Shown here: piece by piece, positions 6,753 through 14,069 of the stretch
Position numbering within the stretch: position 1 is the first letter of the stretch
How the letters are laid out: each line of letters begins with the position of its first letter
From: GCA-2862545 sp047609825
GTDB taxonomy: Bacteria; Myxococcota_A; UBA796; GCA-2862545
Length of the DNA: 19,423 nucleotides
Direction: 5' to 3'
NCBI GenBank assembly: GCA_047609825.1
Contig: JBLFXJ010000125.1
Span: forward strand, 1 to 19,423
The notes under the pieces: generated by a model
What the model saw: only the letters and a program-made list of their open reading frames with translations
The model's database searches: none
Told to the model about the DNA's origin: nothing
Translations under genes and position numbers: made by a program

Positions 6753-8375
6753 ATGATCGCGTTCCACAATGTCAGCAAGCAGCATGGGCCCCAGGTCCTG
6801 TTCACCGGCGCCTCGTTCCAGTTCGACCCCGGCGAGAAGGTCGGCCTGGTCGGCGCGAACGGCTCCGGCAAGTCCACCGTGTTCCGCCTGATCATGGGCG
6901 AGGAGCAGGTGGACGAGGGGTCAATCGAGAAGCCGCGGCGCCTCACGGTAGGCGTGTTCCGGCAGGACGTGGGCGACTGGCGGGACGGCACGGTGCTCGA
7001 GGTCACCTGTGGCGGTGCTGGGCCCGTGGCGGAATATGGGCGGGAGCTGGCCGAGCTCGAGGTGCGCCTCGAAGACTGGGAGGCCGCCGACTACGACCAG
7101 GTGCTCGAGCGGTATGGCGAGGTGCAGGAGCAGTTCTTCGCCCTCGGCGGCTACGACCTCGAGCCTCGAGCCTCGAAGATCCTCGCCGGCCTCGGTCTGA
7201 CCCAGGACCGCATCGAGGGTCCCATCGCGGCCCTCTCCGGCGGGTGGAAGATGCGGGTCGCGCTGGCGCGCATCCTGCTGCAGGCGCCCGACGTGATGCT
7301 CCTCGACGAGCCCACCAACCACCTCGACATCGAGTCCATCCTCTGGCTCGAGGCGTTCCTCCGCGACTACTCCGGCACCGTGGTGATGACCTGCCACGAC
7401 CGCGACGTGATGAACCGCGTGGTGAAGCGCATCCTCGAGATCGACGCCGGAGAGATCCGCAGCTGGACCGGCGACTACGACAACTACGAGAAGATGCGGG
7501 CCGAGGCGTCGGCGAACCTCGAGGCGGAGTTCAACAAGCAGCAGGCCATGCTCGCCAAGGAAATCCGGTTCATCGAGCGGTTCAAGGCGCAGCCGTCCAA
7601 GGCGAGCCAGGTGCAGAGCCGCGCCCGCAAGCTCGACAAGATCGAGCGCGTGGTGCCGCCGCGACGCATCGTGGAGCGCAGCTTCAACTTCCAGGCCTGC
7701 GCCCGGTCCGGCGACGAGGTGATCAAGGTGTCGGGGGTGAGCAAGGGCTTCGGCGACACCGTGGTGCACGACAACCTCGACCTGCTCGTGCGGCGGGGTG
7801 AGCGCTGGGCGATCATGGGTGAGAACGGCGCGGGCAAGACCACCCTGCTGAACATGATGGCCGGGCGCACGAAGCCCGATGCCGGCACCGTGCGGCTCGG
7901 CGCGGCGGTCGAGCTGGGCTGGTTCGCGCAGCACCACGCCGACAACCTCGACGATGGGCGCACCGTGATCGAGGAGCTGCTCGCCACCTACCCCTCGGCC
8001 GGGCTCGGCACGCTGAAGACCCTGGCAGGCGCGTTCTCGTTCAGCGGCGACGACGTGGACAAGCGAATCAGCGTGCTCTCCGGTGGCGAGAAGACCCGCC
8101 TGGCCCTGGCGAAGCTGCTGTACGCCGCGCCGAACCTGCTGGTGCTCGACGAGCCCACCAACCACCTCGACCTGATCACCAAGCGGGCGCTCCTGCGCGC
8201 CCTCGACGCCTACGAGGGCACACTGGTGTTCGTGTCTCACGACCGTGAGTTCCTGCGGGCCCTGTCGAATCACGTGCTCGAGCTGTCCACCACGGAGCCG
8301 CCCCGCCTGTACCCGGGCACCTACGCCGAGTATGTGCAGCAGGCGGGCCACGAGGCGCCGGGCCTGCGCGCGTAG
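6753..8375 (+). CDS. ABC-F family ATPase (ribosome-associated, EttA/YbiT/Uup type)
   Basis: 540 residues with two ATP-binding cassettes and no membrane segment. Domain 1: Walker A GANGSGKST (34-42), signature LSGG (161-164), Walker B with LLDEPTNHLD (catalytic Glu186). Domain 2: Walker A GENGAGKTT (from 356), signature LSGGEK (442-), LVLDEPTNHLD (Asp466). Between them, about residues 240-320, is the charged interdomain linker (ERFKAQPSKASQVQSRARKL) that in ABC-F proteins reaches towards the ribosomal P/E site. All catalytic motifs are intact. ABC-F proteins act on stalled or initiating ribosomes, and some give antibiotic resistance; subtype cannot be fixed by eye. No clear ribosome site precedes the ATG. 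It ends four bases from the convergent MAPEG gene. Confidence 0.95.
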   Translation: MIAFHNVSKQHGPQVLFTGASFQFDPGEKVGLVGANGSGKSTVFRLIMGEEQVDEGSIEKPRRLTVGVFRQDVGDWRDGTVLEVTCGGAGPVAEYGRELAELEVRLEDWEAADYDQVLERYGEVQEQFFALGGYDLEPRASKILAGLGLTQDRIEGPIAALSGGWKMRVALARILLQAPDVMLLDEPTNHLDIESILWLEAFLRDYSGTVVMTCHDRDVMNRVVKRILEIDAGEIRSWTGDYDNYEKMRAEASANLEAEFNKQQAMLAKEIRFIERFKAQPSKASQVQSRARKLDKIERVVPPRRIVERSFNFQACARSGDEVIKVSGVSKGFGDTVVHDNLDLLVRRGERWAIMGENGAGKTTLLNMMAGRTKPDAGTVRLGAAVELGWFAQHHADNLDDGRTVIEELLATYPSAGLGTLKTLAGAFSFSGDDVDKRISVLSGGEKTRLALAKLLYAAPNLLVLDEPTNHLDLITKRALLRALDAYEGTLVFVSHDREFLRALSNHVLELSTTEPPRLYPGTYAEYVQQAGHEAPGLRA

Positions 8376-8379
8376 GCCC

Positions 8380-8766
8380 TCAGAGCATCGCGGACGCCAC
8401 CATGCCCATGCCCACGATGCTGACGCCCCAGACCGCAGTGCGCAGCCACGGAACGCCCACGGCATAGACGATGGCGTGGAGCACTCGGGCGCACACGAAC
8501 ACCTGCGCGCCGATGGCCGAGGTGGGATCCGCCTCGCCGGCCACGTGAACCACGAGCACCAGCACGGCGAACAAGGGGAGGTTCTCCTTCATGTTCTCGC
8601 TCGCCCGGTGCAGCCTTCCGTGCAGCCCCTCCGGGTCGGGGGTCACATCCCGGTTGCCGCTCGCCCACCCGATCCCGTTGTTCAGGATTCCCGGAGTGGC
8701 GTCGGCCATGATCAAGATCCAGGTGAGCAGCGCAGCGGCGGCGAGCATCCACAAGTCGGTGGTCAT
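8380..8766 (-). CDS. MAPEG-family membrane protein
   Basis: 128 residues from ATG 8766, which has GGAG five bases upstream; a longer reading of the frame adds an Arg-rich, unlikely N-terminus. There are about four hydrophobic segments (LWMLAAAALLTWILIM, LFAVLVLVVHVAG, QVFVCARVLHAIVYAVG, VWGVSIVGMGMVASAM). The loop after the first helix has the MAPEG signature, R-L-H-R-A-x-x-N-x-x-E-N followed by PLF. Relatives include microsomal glutathione transferases and many bacterial proteins of unknown function. The inner membrane is the expected place. It is a single gene, with its stop four bases from that of the convergent ABC-F gene. Confidence 0.85.
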   Translation of the reverse strand: MTTDLWMLAAAALLTWILIMADATPGILNNGIGWASGNRDVTPDPEGLHGRLHRASENMKENLPLFAVLVLVVHVAGEADPTSAIGAQVFVCARVLHAIVYAVGVPWLRTAVWGVSIVGMGMVASAML

Positions 8767-8867
8767 CGGACTCCGATGGGAGGCATGCGGCGGACCATCC
8801 CTGCGCGCTTCGCCTCGCAGAGCCATCCTACAGCCAGACCGCGACCCAGCAGATAGCGGATACGCAG

Positions 8868-9110
8868 TCAGCTACCAGAGACCTGATTGGGCGGCGCCCT
8901 CTGCCATGAGCGCGGCGCACATCGGGTGACCCGTCTGGCGCCTGCAATGACCACGCCGACCGCCACCAATCCAGCGAGAAGTCCGATAGCGACCCACCCC
9001 GAGGAACGTGGGGTAAGCTCGCGAAAGGACGACGAGCGGCTGACCGCCGAACGCCTGGATCCGATGATCCGCTGGAGGCACCCACGGAGGGAACCAGACA
9101 CTCGCGACAT
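8868..9110 (-). CDS. Possible small membrane protein
   Basis: An 80-residue frame with GGAGG six bases upstream of the ATG at 9110. It has one convincing transmembrane helix (WVAIGLLAGLVAVGVVIAG, about residues 39-57) flanked by basic, Ser/Arg-rich segments. No family is recognised. The competing frame starting at ATG 9114 looks partly protein-like (MDVASVWFPPWVPPADHR) but its ATG is too close to the ribosome site. A frameshifted remnant of one older gene using both frames is possible. The rest of 8767-9182 shows nothing else I can support. Confidence 0.28.
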   Translation of the reverse strand: MSRVSGSLRGCLQRIIGSRRSAVSRSSSFRELTPRSSGWVAIGLLAGLVAVGVVIAGARRVTRCAPRSWQRAPPNQVSGS

Positions 9111-9182
9111 CCATCCCCTCCGTGCTCGAGTGGTGAATCGTGTACGCAGCCGCACGCCAGTTGTTTCGTCAAGACGCCAGCT

Positions 9183-9205
9183 CCCCGGCATTCTCAGCGT
9201 CGGGG
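9183..9205 (-). terminator. Hairpin after the arylsulfotransferase-like gene
   Basis: On the minus strand CCCCG (9201-9205) pairs with CGGGG (9183-9187), with an inner GC/GC pair around TGAGAAT. It begins 13 bases after the stop codon. There is no U-tract. Confidence 0.35.
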
Positions 9206-9218
9206 CGCGCCGCCGCCG

Positions 9219-10655
9219 CTACTCGATGACCACCGGAAAGGCCCGGGTGAAACCCTCGAGCGGCTGGGCCCGGGCGCACTCGGCATGCAGGGTGAACGCC
9301 GGTGAGGCCTCGCCGTCCCGATACGCCATGGCCTCGCGCCGGTTGGCGCACGTGGCGAGCACGCCGCCGTCCAGCGGGATGGCGCCGCCCTGGTTCGGAC
9401 ACGACACGCCGAGGGACCACGCCGCCTCCTCCACCAGCAGCCCGGCGTCCAGCCGATGCCGCACCACCCTGGAGAACCCGGCGCTGAAGTTGTCGAACAC
9501 CCACAACTGGTCGCCGTGGACGCTGGCGTTGTGCTGCCCGCTGAACGCCTCGCCGATCGCCGGCACGAAGTCGGGATCGGGCAGATCGTCGTCGCCGCCG
9601 GGAGCCCCCGCCGCGTGCCAAGCGAGGTCTCCGAAGGTCGGGGAGGCCGGATCCCCGTCCACCGCGACCACCGCATCGAACCCGAACACCGACAGCACCA
9701 CCTCGCCGTCGTCGGTGACCGTGAGCCCGTTCGTGTGGTCGATGATCAGGTTCGGCACGGCGCCGAAGTCGTCGCGCAATGAGAAGGTTCCCCGGTAGGT
9801 GTGGCCCTCCCACACCTCGAACCCGCCCACGCCCGCGTCGTCGCCCAGCAGGTAGGTGTAGGGCCCCCAGCGGCCCACATCGTGGCTCAGCCGCAGCCCG
9901 AAGTCCACATCGGGCTCGAGCCGCAGCACCTCCTCGCCCGAGACGTGCACCTCCGAGAACACACTCGCGTCGGGGCTCATCCGGCTGTCCCGCACCGCGA
10001 GCACCGACCGGTCGGCCTGGGACCAGGCCATGCCGTCCGGAAGTGCGTCGTAGACATCGGTGGGAGCAGCCCACACGATGTCGCCGTCGCCATCCACCAT
10101 GATGAACCACCCGCACGAGACGTACACCAGCAGGGCGTCCGCACCGAACAGGGTGCCCGAGACTGCGAGGGTCAGGTCCGACAGCTCCCGTGGCACGGGG
10201 CCGGTGCTGACCGAGCCCGACGCGCCCGCGAACTCCCATGCATAGGTGGTGGAGGGCTTGAGGCCCCACCCGTGCACCGTGTGCTCGGAGGCCACCTCCG
10301 CGGCGAAGGTGCGAGTGGGGACGCCGGGCGCAGACAGCACCAGCTCAGCCGGTCCCGGGGCGGGCAGCGCCGCGTCGCACACCACCACCAGTGGGAGGTC
10401 GCCTTGACGGCAGGAGGCCGAAACGGGCGCAGCTCCTGTGTCTGCGGTCGCCGTGTCGAGCGGCCCCGCGGTATCGAGAGGCCCCGCGGTGTCGGGCGGA
10501 ACTCCACCGGAGTCACCCGTCGTGTTGCCGGACGACGTGCTGGTGCTGGAGATCGACGGATCATCGACGGTGGACTCGTCCGGACCCGGCCCCCGCTCGG
10601 CCTGGGTAGCACACGCCACCAGCGCACCTGCGAGCAGCGGGCCCCACAAACCCAC
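9219..10655 (-). CDS. Arylsulfotransferase (ASST)-like lipoprotein
   Basis: 478 residues from GTG 10655, which overlaps the stop of the preceding gene (TAGTG), so translation is probably coupled; TTG 10649 is an alternative. Signal peptide LWGPLLAGALVAC gives a lipobox Cys, followed by a Ser/Thr/Asp/Gly linker with a duplicated GPLDTA. The body reads as a beta-propeller of the arylsulfotransferase group: FIMVDGDGDIVWAAPTD, then LIIDHTNGLTVTDDGEVVLS, then FSGQHNASVHGDQLWVFDN. In ASST enzymes conserved His residues take up the sulfate; His residues are present here (IDHTNG, GQHNAS), but many relatives have no tested activity. It is expected to be anchored in the envelope, facing the periplasm or outside. 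Sulfotransferase activity is inference. Confidence 0.68.
   Translation of the reverse strand: MGLWGPLLAGALVACATQAERGPGPDESTVDDPSISSTSTSSGNTTGDSGGVPPDTAGPLDTAGPLDTATADTGAAPVSASCRQGDLPLVVVCDAALPAPGPAELVLSAPGVPTRTFAAEVASEHTVHGWGLKPSTTYAWEFAGASGSVSTGPVPRELSDLTLAVSGTLFGADALLVYVSCGWFIMVDGDGDIVWAAPTDVYDALPDGMAWSQADRSVLAVRDSRMSPDASVFSEVHVSGEEVLRLEPDVDFGLRLSHDVGRWGPYTYLLGDDAGVGGFEVWEGHTYRGTFSLRDDFGAVPNLIIDHTNGLTVTDDGEVVLSVFGFDAVVAVDGDPASPTFGDLAWHAAGAPGGDDDLPDPDFVPAIGEAFSGQHNASVHGDQLWVFDNFSAGFSRVVRHRLDAGLLVEEAAWSLGVSCPNQGGAIPLDGGVLATCANRREAMAYRDGEASPAFTLHAECARAQPLEGFTRAFPVVIE
10453..10488 (-). repeat. 18-bp tandem duplication in the lipoprotein linker
   Basis: Two 18-base copies (10453-10470 and 10471-10488) differ at two positions, and a partial third follows. 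They encode the duplicated GPLDTA unit in the linker of the arylsulfotransferase-like lipoprotein. A multiple of three, so the frame is kept. Confidence 0.75.
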
Positions 10656-11203
10656 TACAGCGGCACCACCTGCAGATCGTCGCCGCGCTGCACCTCGATC
10701 CGCGGCGTGGGATCGGCCCCGAACACCGAGAACGCCGCTCCCTCCACCTCGGCGTCGAGCAGCACCACCGGGGCCTCGGCCCCCAGCCGGAGCAGCACGA
10801 GCCGTCGCGGGCTGCCCCCGGTCGTGACCACGAGCGCAGGGCGGACCTGGCCATGCGGACCCGCCGACAGCCGAATCTCCTGCCCGACTTTCTCGAGGTG
10901 GAGCCGGGTGCGCCCAAGGTCGACGAACCCGTGCACAGCGGGTGCGGCGGACCCGAGCTCCACCGGCCACGCGGCGCTCGCCGTGCCCGGTGTATCACCG
11001 GCAGCGAACACCACCAATCGGTCGGCGCCGCCACAGGAGGCCAGCGCCCACGCCGCGGTGCCGGGCAGCTCCCACACCGTGACCAGGGTCGACACCACCG
11101 GCGCCTCACACCCGAGCGCGGCCGCCAGGTGAGGACGCACCTCGGCCTCGGTCACGTCCACGAGCGCCGAGCCCGCCAGCGCAGCGGCCACGGCAGCCGC
11201 CAT
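10655..11203 (-). CDS. Secreted protein of unknown function
   Basis: 182 residues from ATG 11203, with GGGGAG five bases upstream; a GTG at 11209 overlapping the previous stop is the other candidate. The N-terminus MAAAVAAALAGSALVDV looks like a short signal peptide. The remainder alternates short hydrophobic strands (STLVTVWELPG, DRLVVFAAGD, RRLVLLRLGAEAPVVLLDAEV), suggesting an all-beta fold. Cys residues occur at LGCEAP and ASCGGAD and could form a disulfide. No family recognised. It lies between the His/Cys protein and the ASST-like lipoprotein with overlapping or near-overlapping junctions on both sides, so the three are almost certainly one transcript and perhaps one envelope function. 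Confidence 0.6.
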   Translation of the reverse strand: MAAAVAAALAGSALVDVTEAEVRPHLAAALGCEAPVVSTLVTVWELPGTAAWALASCGGADRLVVFAAGDTPGTASAAWPVELGSAAPAVHGFVDLGRTRLHLEKVGQEIRLSAGPHGQVRPALVVTTGGSPRRLVLLRLGAEAPVVLLDAEVEGAAFSVFGADPTPRIEVQRGDDLQVVPL

Positions 11204-11205
11204 GA

Positions 11206-12534
11206 TCACTCCCCGCCCGCGGGCGCCTGCGCCGGACCGCTCTCGGCCTGGAACAGGAACTCGGACAGGTCATCGCGGTCGCTGTACGCCTTGTTCTGGT
11301 CCCGCAGGCCATCCCACTGCCCGCCGCCGCCCAGACCGTCTGCGGTGGGGGTGTAGCTGGCGCTGTTGGTCTTCATGCGGATCTCCTCGAGCACGCCCTC
11401 GTCATTCGGCAGGCTGCGCTTGAGACCCCCGGCGTTGTGTCGCGAGTCCTTCGCGGCGGCATCCGAGCGGTCGCCGTCGATGCGCATGGCGTCGAGTTGG
11501 AACTCCCCGTTGGTCTCCGCACCGTCCTTCGCCAGCGGGGCGAGGCTCTTCCAGTACGAGCTCACCTCGATGTTCTCGAAGGTGTCCTGGAGGAACTGGT
11601 TGGTGCTGATCGCGTTGCCCTCGCTGTCCACCATCGCCAGCTGGTCGGTGTTGCACGCCGCCAGCTGCACCGACTTCACGCCGGCGTAGGCGTTCGGGAA
11701 CACATCCTTCATCCGCGCCATGTCCACGAGGCTGAAGTAGTCCGCCGTGTCGTCATACACGTGGTCCTGCCCCGCGACCTCGCCCCAGATGCCCTGCGCC
11801 TGGTCGGGCGAGTACTCACCATCCCAGTGGTGGCCCGAGAACACCACGCTGCGAACGTCCATCTGGCCCTGCTCGGCCTTGTACATCGCCATCGCGAACT
11901 GCACGAGCTCGTTGGTGGCGCCCGCACCCGAGTCGAGCATCCGGAACGAGCCGTCGGCCTGCTTGAACAGCGCACCACACAGCGCATCGGCGGTGGTCTC
12001 GTCCATCCCGAGGGCCATCACGGTCTTCTTCCAGCCGTCCACCACCATGGCCTCGGACTCGGCGTTGCCCTCCTCCACGTACTCGGTGCCCAGGGTGAGC
12101 ACCTCGCCGCCCACCCGCACCTGCCCTTCCGCCAGCTCTTCGTCTCCGTGCCACCACTCCACCCGGTCGGCGGCCTCCTCGCCGAACACCCCGCCATAGG
12201 TGCCCTCGTCGTAGGTCACCTCGCCCTCGCCATCCTTGGACCAGTACGGGTCGGAGATCGGCAGCACCTCGCGGTGACCGAGGCCCTCGTCTTCGGCCTG
12301 CTTGAGCGCCGACATTGTCTCGGGGATCTCGTCGGTGTTGTGCGTCACGTTGTTCAGCGTGAGGTACAGCACCACGTCCTGCGGGTCGGTCACGCCGTCG
12401 AGATCGGGCGTATCACCCGACTTCAGCGAGTCTTGCACCGCCTGGTTCGACACCGCGGGCGTGTCGACCTTCGGCTTCTCTGGCGCCAGCTCGGGACCGT
12501 TTTCTGGCGCCGGGACGCGAGAGTGTACGGGCAT
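11206..12534 (-). CDS. Uncharacterised protein with caspase-like (clan CD) His/Cys arrangement
   Basis: 442 residues, start supported by AGGAG five bases before ATG 12534. No signal peptide or membrane helix. The N-terminal 40 residues are Pro/Glu-rich and look disordered; the C-terminal 60 are Gly-rich. Between them, a hydrophobic strand DVRSVVFSG ends in His235-His236, and 58 residues later a strand GVKSVQLAA ends in Cys294 (LAACNTD). Strand-His and strand-Cys spaced like this is the catalytic layout of clan CD peptidases (caspases, CHAT, C80/C11 relatives). It is only a layout match; I do not recognise a named family, and it could be non-enzymatic. Fewer Arg-rich stretches than neighbours. 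It heads the operon with the secreted protein and ASST-like lipoprotein. Confidence 0.6.
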   Translation of the reverse strand: MPVHSRVPAPENGPELAPEKPKVDTPAVSNQAVQDSLKSGDTPDLDGVTDPQDVVLYLTLNNVTHNTDEIPETMSALKQAEDEGLGHREVLPISDPYWSKDGEGEVTYDEGTYGGVFGEEAADRVEWWHGDEELAEGQVRVGGEVLTLGTEYVEEGNAESEAMVVDGWKKTVMALGMDETTADALCGALFKQADGSFRMLDSGAGATNELVQFAMAMYKAEQGQMDVRSVVFSGHHWDGEYSPDQAQGIWGEVAGQDHVYDDTADYFSLVDMARMKDVFPNAYAGVKSVQLAACNTDQLAMVDSEGNAISTNQFLQDTFENIEVSSYWKSLAPLAKDGAETNGEFQLDAMRIDGDRSDAAAKDSRHNAGGLKRSLPNDEGVLEEIRMKTNSASYTPTADGLGGGGQWDGLRDQNKAYSDRDDLSEFLFQAESGPAQAPAGGE

Positions 12535-12684
12535 GGGGGCTCCTGGGCCCGAGAGAGGAGGCTCGGACCTGCAGTGGATCTAACCCATCCGTGAGGCGAG
12601 TTCGCACGTCGGACTGACTTGGCCTTCGCCCGGCGTGAACACCCGCCCGAGAGCCGACACCTCACCAGCAGCAGAGGGGGTCCG
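12535..12684. promoter_or_regulatory. Divergent intergenic region
   Basis: 150 bases between two divergent genes, each with its own good ribosome site at the edge (AGGAG for the minus gene, AGAGGGGG for the plus gene). Promoters for both must lie here, but no -35/-10 pair is convincing by eye. Confidence 0.4.
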
Positions 12685-13698
12685 ATGGTGCGTCTGATGG
12701 CGGTGTTGCTGGTGGGATGCGTGACCGACCGCGCACCCACGTGGACGCCGGATCAGGGCGACCCCGCCGACGGCACACGAAGCTTCGGCTGGCAACCCGT
12801 CGACCAGGTGCAGGTGCCCGGCATCGGGTCCGCGGCGCTGCATGCCCACGGCGCATCGGCCCACATGGGCATGGCCGGCGTCACCTGCCTGTGGCGCGAG
12901 GGAGGCATCGACAGCGGCTGGACCGGACCGTTCGACGAAGACGACGACGTGGAGGAGGGCGACGAGGACGTGGTGGCCGGCACCACGACCACCGACCTGG
13001 GCGACATCACCGCCCTCCGCTCGGCCGCGGGCCTCACCCTGCTCGTGGAGCGCGGCACCTCGACCGAAGAGCCGCGCGGGGACGGCGCCACCCTGGGCGA
13101 ACCCAACTCCTGGGCCATCCTCCGGAACGCCACTCCCGGTGTGCATGGCGGGTTCCTCGACGACGGACGGTTCCTGGACCTGGTGCCCCACGGCGAGCGC
13201 TGCGCCGTGCGAACGGTCTCCCTGGACGGCTCTGAGTTGCTGGTTGGCGGGCTCCCGTTCGACTGCGCACAGGTCAGCGACACCGCCGTCGACCCCTCCG
13301 GGGTGCTGTTCGCCGCAGCGGGAGGCCGGGTCTGGCGATTCGACGTGCACGGAACCAGCCTGTCACTGCTCACGCCGTCTGCAGATCGGGTCGCGTGGGA
13401 CGGTGTAAATGGGCGCCTGGTGACATCCGACCGGGACGGCGTGCACGGTTGGATCCCTACTTCGGACGGGTGGACCGCGCAGTGGACGGTAGTGACCGAC
13501 GGCCCGATGGACCACCTCGCGGTTCTACCGTCAGGCGAGGTCGTTGGCGCCCAGGGCGCAGCGCTCTGGCGGTGGCGGCACGGCGAGGTCACCGGCCTGC
13601 ACCGGGTGCCGGGCCTGCGGGCGCTGTCGGTCGCGACCGCAGCGGAGCGGGTCCTCGCCGCAGGGGACGGCGGGTTCAGCGTGCTGCGGCCTGAATAG
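12685..13698 (+). CDS. Lipoprotein, probable beta-propeller
   Basis: 337 residues. ATG 12685 follows AGAGGGGG by four bases and gives a compact lipoprotein signal, MVRLMAVLLVGC, with lipobox Cys12. A very acidic stretch (DEDDDVEEGDEDV) lies near residue 95. The C-terminal half consists of repeated units of the form AVDPSGVLFAAAGGRVWRFD, VNGRLVTSDRDGVHGWIP, LAVLPSGEVVGAQGAALWRW and VATAAERVLAAGDGGFSVL, typical of WD40/NHL-like propeller blades. No catalytic motif is seen; binding of a protein or glycan partner is the likely role. It points towards and ends just before the Ro60/Y RNA operon, which is transcribed the opposite way. Confidence 0.7.
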   Translation: MVRLMAVLLVGCVTDRAPTWTPDQGDPADGTRSFGWQPVDQVQVPGIGSAALHAHGASAHMGMAGVTCLWREGGIDSGWTGPFDEDDDVEEGDEDVVAGTTTTDLGDITALRSAAGLTLLVERGTSTEEPRGDGATLGEPNSWAILRNATPGVHGGFLDDGRFLDLVPHGERCAVRTVSLDGSELLVGGLPFDCAQVSDTAVDPSGVLFAAAGGRVWRFDVHGTSLSLLTPSADRVAWDGVNGRLVTSDRDGVHGWIPTSDGWTAQWTVVTDGPMDHLAVLPSGEVVGAQGAALWRWRHGEVTGLHRVPGLRALSVATAAERVLAAGDGGFSVLRPE

Positions 13699-13701
13699 GG
13701 A

Positions 13702-13733
13702 CGGGGCCGCACAGCCACTGGCTGGCGACCCCG
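13702..13733. terminator. Two-tier hairpin between convergent transcripts
   Basis: CGGGG (13702-13706) pairs with CCCCG (13729-13733), with AGCC-ACT-GGCT (13713-13723) nested inside. It lies between the stop of the propeller lipoprotein (plus) and the 3' end of the last Y RNA (minus), so it could serve both. No U-tract; same design as the hairpin at 6665-6706. Confidence 0.35.
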
Positions 13734-13750
13734 CCCGCACACAAAGGTAG

Positions 13751-13876
13751 TGCCTCCGGCGGGAGTCGAACCCGCGATCTCCGGCTGATGAAGCGATAAA
13801 CCGTTCCGTCGGCCCCGCTGTCGGGGCATGTGTTGGCGCGGTCGTTTACGGCGTCTTACCACTTGACTACGGAGAC
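13751..13876 (-). ncRNA. YrlA-type Y RNA, copy 1 (tRNA-like)
   Basis: Read on the minus strand this 126-base element folds like a tRNA with a huge anticodon-arm replacement. Acceptor GTCTCCG (13870-13876) pairs with CGGAGGC (13752-13758); TA; D arm GTC-AAGTGGTAA-GAC with the usual GG; T arm GCGGG-TTCGACT-CCCGC (13759-13775), perfect; discriminator A. CCA is not encoded. The insert holds the CGTAAAC helix with GTTTATCG (one bulged U), a GCCCCG-ACAG-CGGGGC hairpin and the three boxes shared with the other two copies: gggcatg at 13824-13830, ccgtcggccc at 13806-13815 and cgataa at 13794-13799 (plus-strand letters). Lies last in the Ro60 transcript. There is no anticodon arm, so it is not a functional tRNA. 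Confidence 0.82.
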
Positions 13877-13901
13877 ACTGAATCAAACGCAACGAAAGGA
13901 G

Positions 13902-14031
13902 TCTCCTCGGCGGGGCTCGAACCCGCAGCCTCCCGATCCCAACGATAACCCCGGACTGTCGGCCCACTCGCGTGGGCATGGGTGCCGCCTGGGGACTCTG
14001 TCGGACGCTCTACCCATTGAGCCACGAGGAG
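13902..14031 (-). ncRNA. YrlA-type Y RNA, copy 2 (tRNA-like)
   Basis: A 130-base minus-strand element built like copy 1. Acceptor CTCCTCG (14025-14031) pairs with CGAGGAG (13903-13909); TG; D arm GCTC-AATGGGTA-GAGC; T arm GCGGG-TTCGAGC-CCCGC (13910-13926), perfect. The insert has a 6-bp hairpin GCCCAC closed by a GCGA (GNRA) tetraloop and a CCCC/GGGG helix. Shared boxes lie at 13974-13980, 13956-13965 and 13943-13948. It starts 38 bases after the Ro60 stop and ends 25 bases before copy 1, so both are probably cut from one transcript, plausibly by tRNA-end enzymes. No encoded CCA. Confidence 0.83.
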
Positions 14032-14039
14032 AGAATGCG

Positions 14040-14055
14040 CCCCTCCGTGAAGGGG
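14040..14055 (-). other. Hairpin between Ro60 stop and Y RNA copy 2
   Basis: On the minus strand CCCCT pairs with AGGGG around a six-base loop, between the Ro60 stop and the copy 2 acceptor stem. It could protect the mRNA 3' end after Y RNA excision, or partly terminate. No U-tract. Confidence 0.3.
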
Positions 14056-14069
14056 GAGCGTCGACGGGG

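Noticed and set aside
8887..9798. 303-codon plus-strand ORF
   Set aside because: It is antisense to the 3' end of the ASST-like gene, has no ribosome site and a Ser/Arg/Pro-rich shadow composition.
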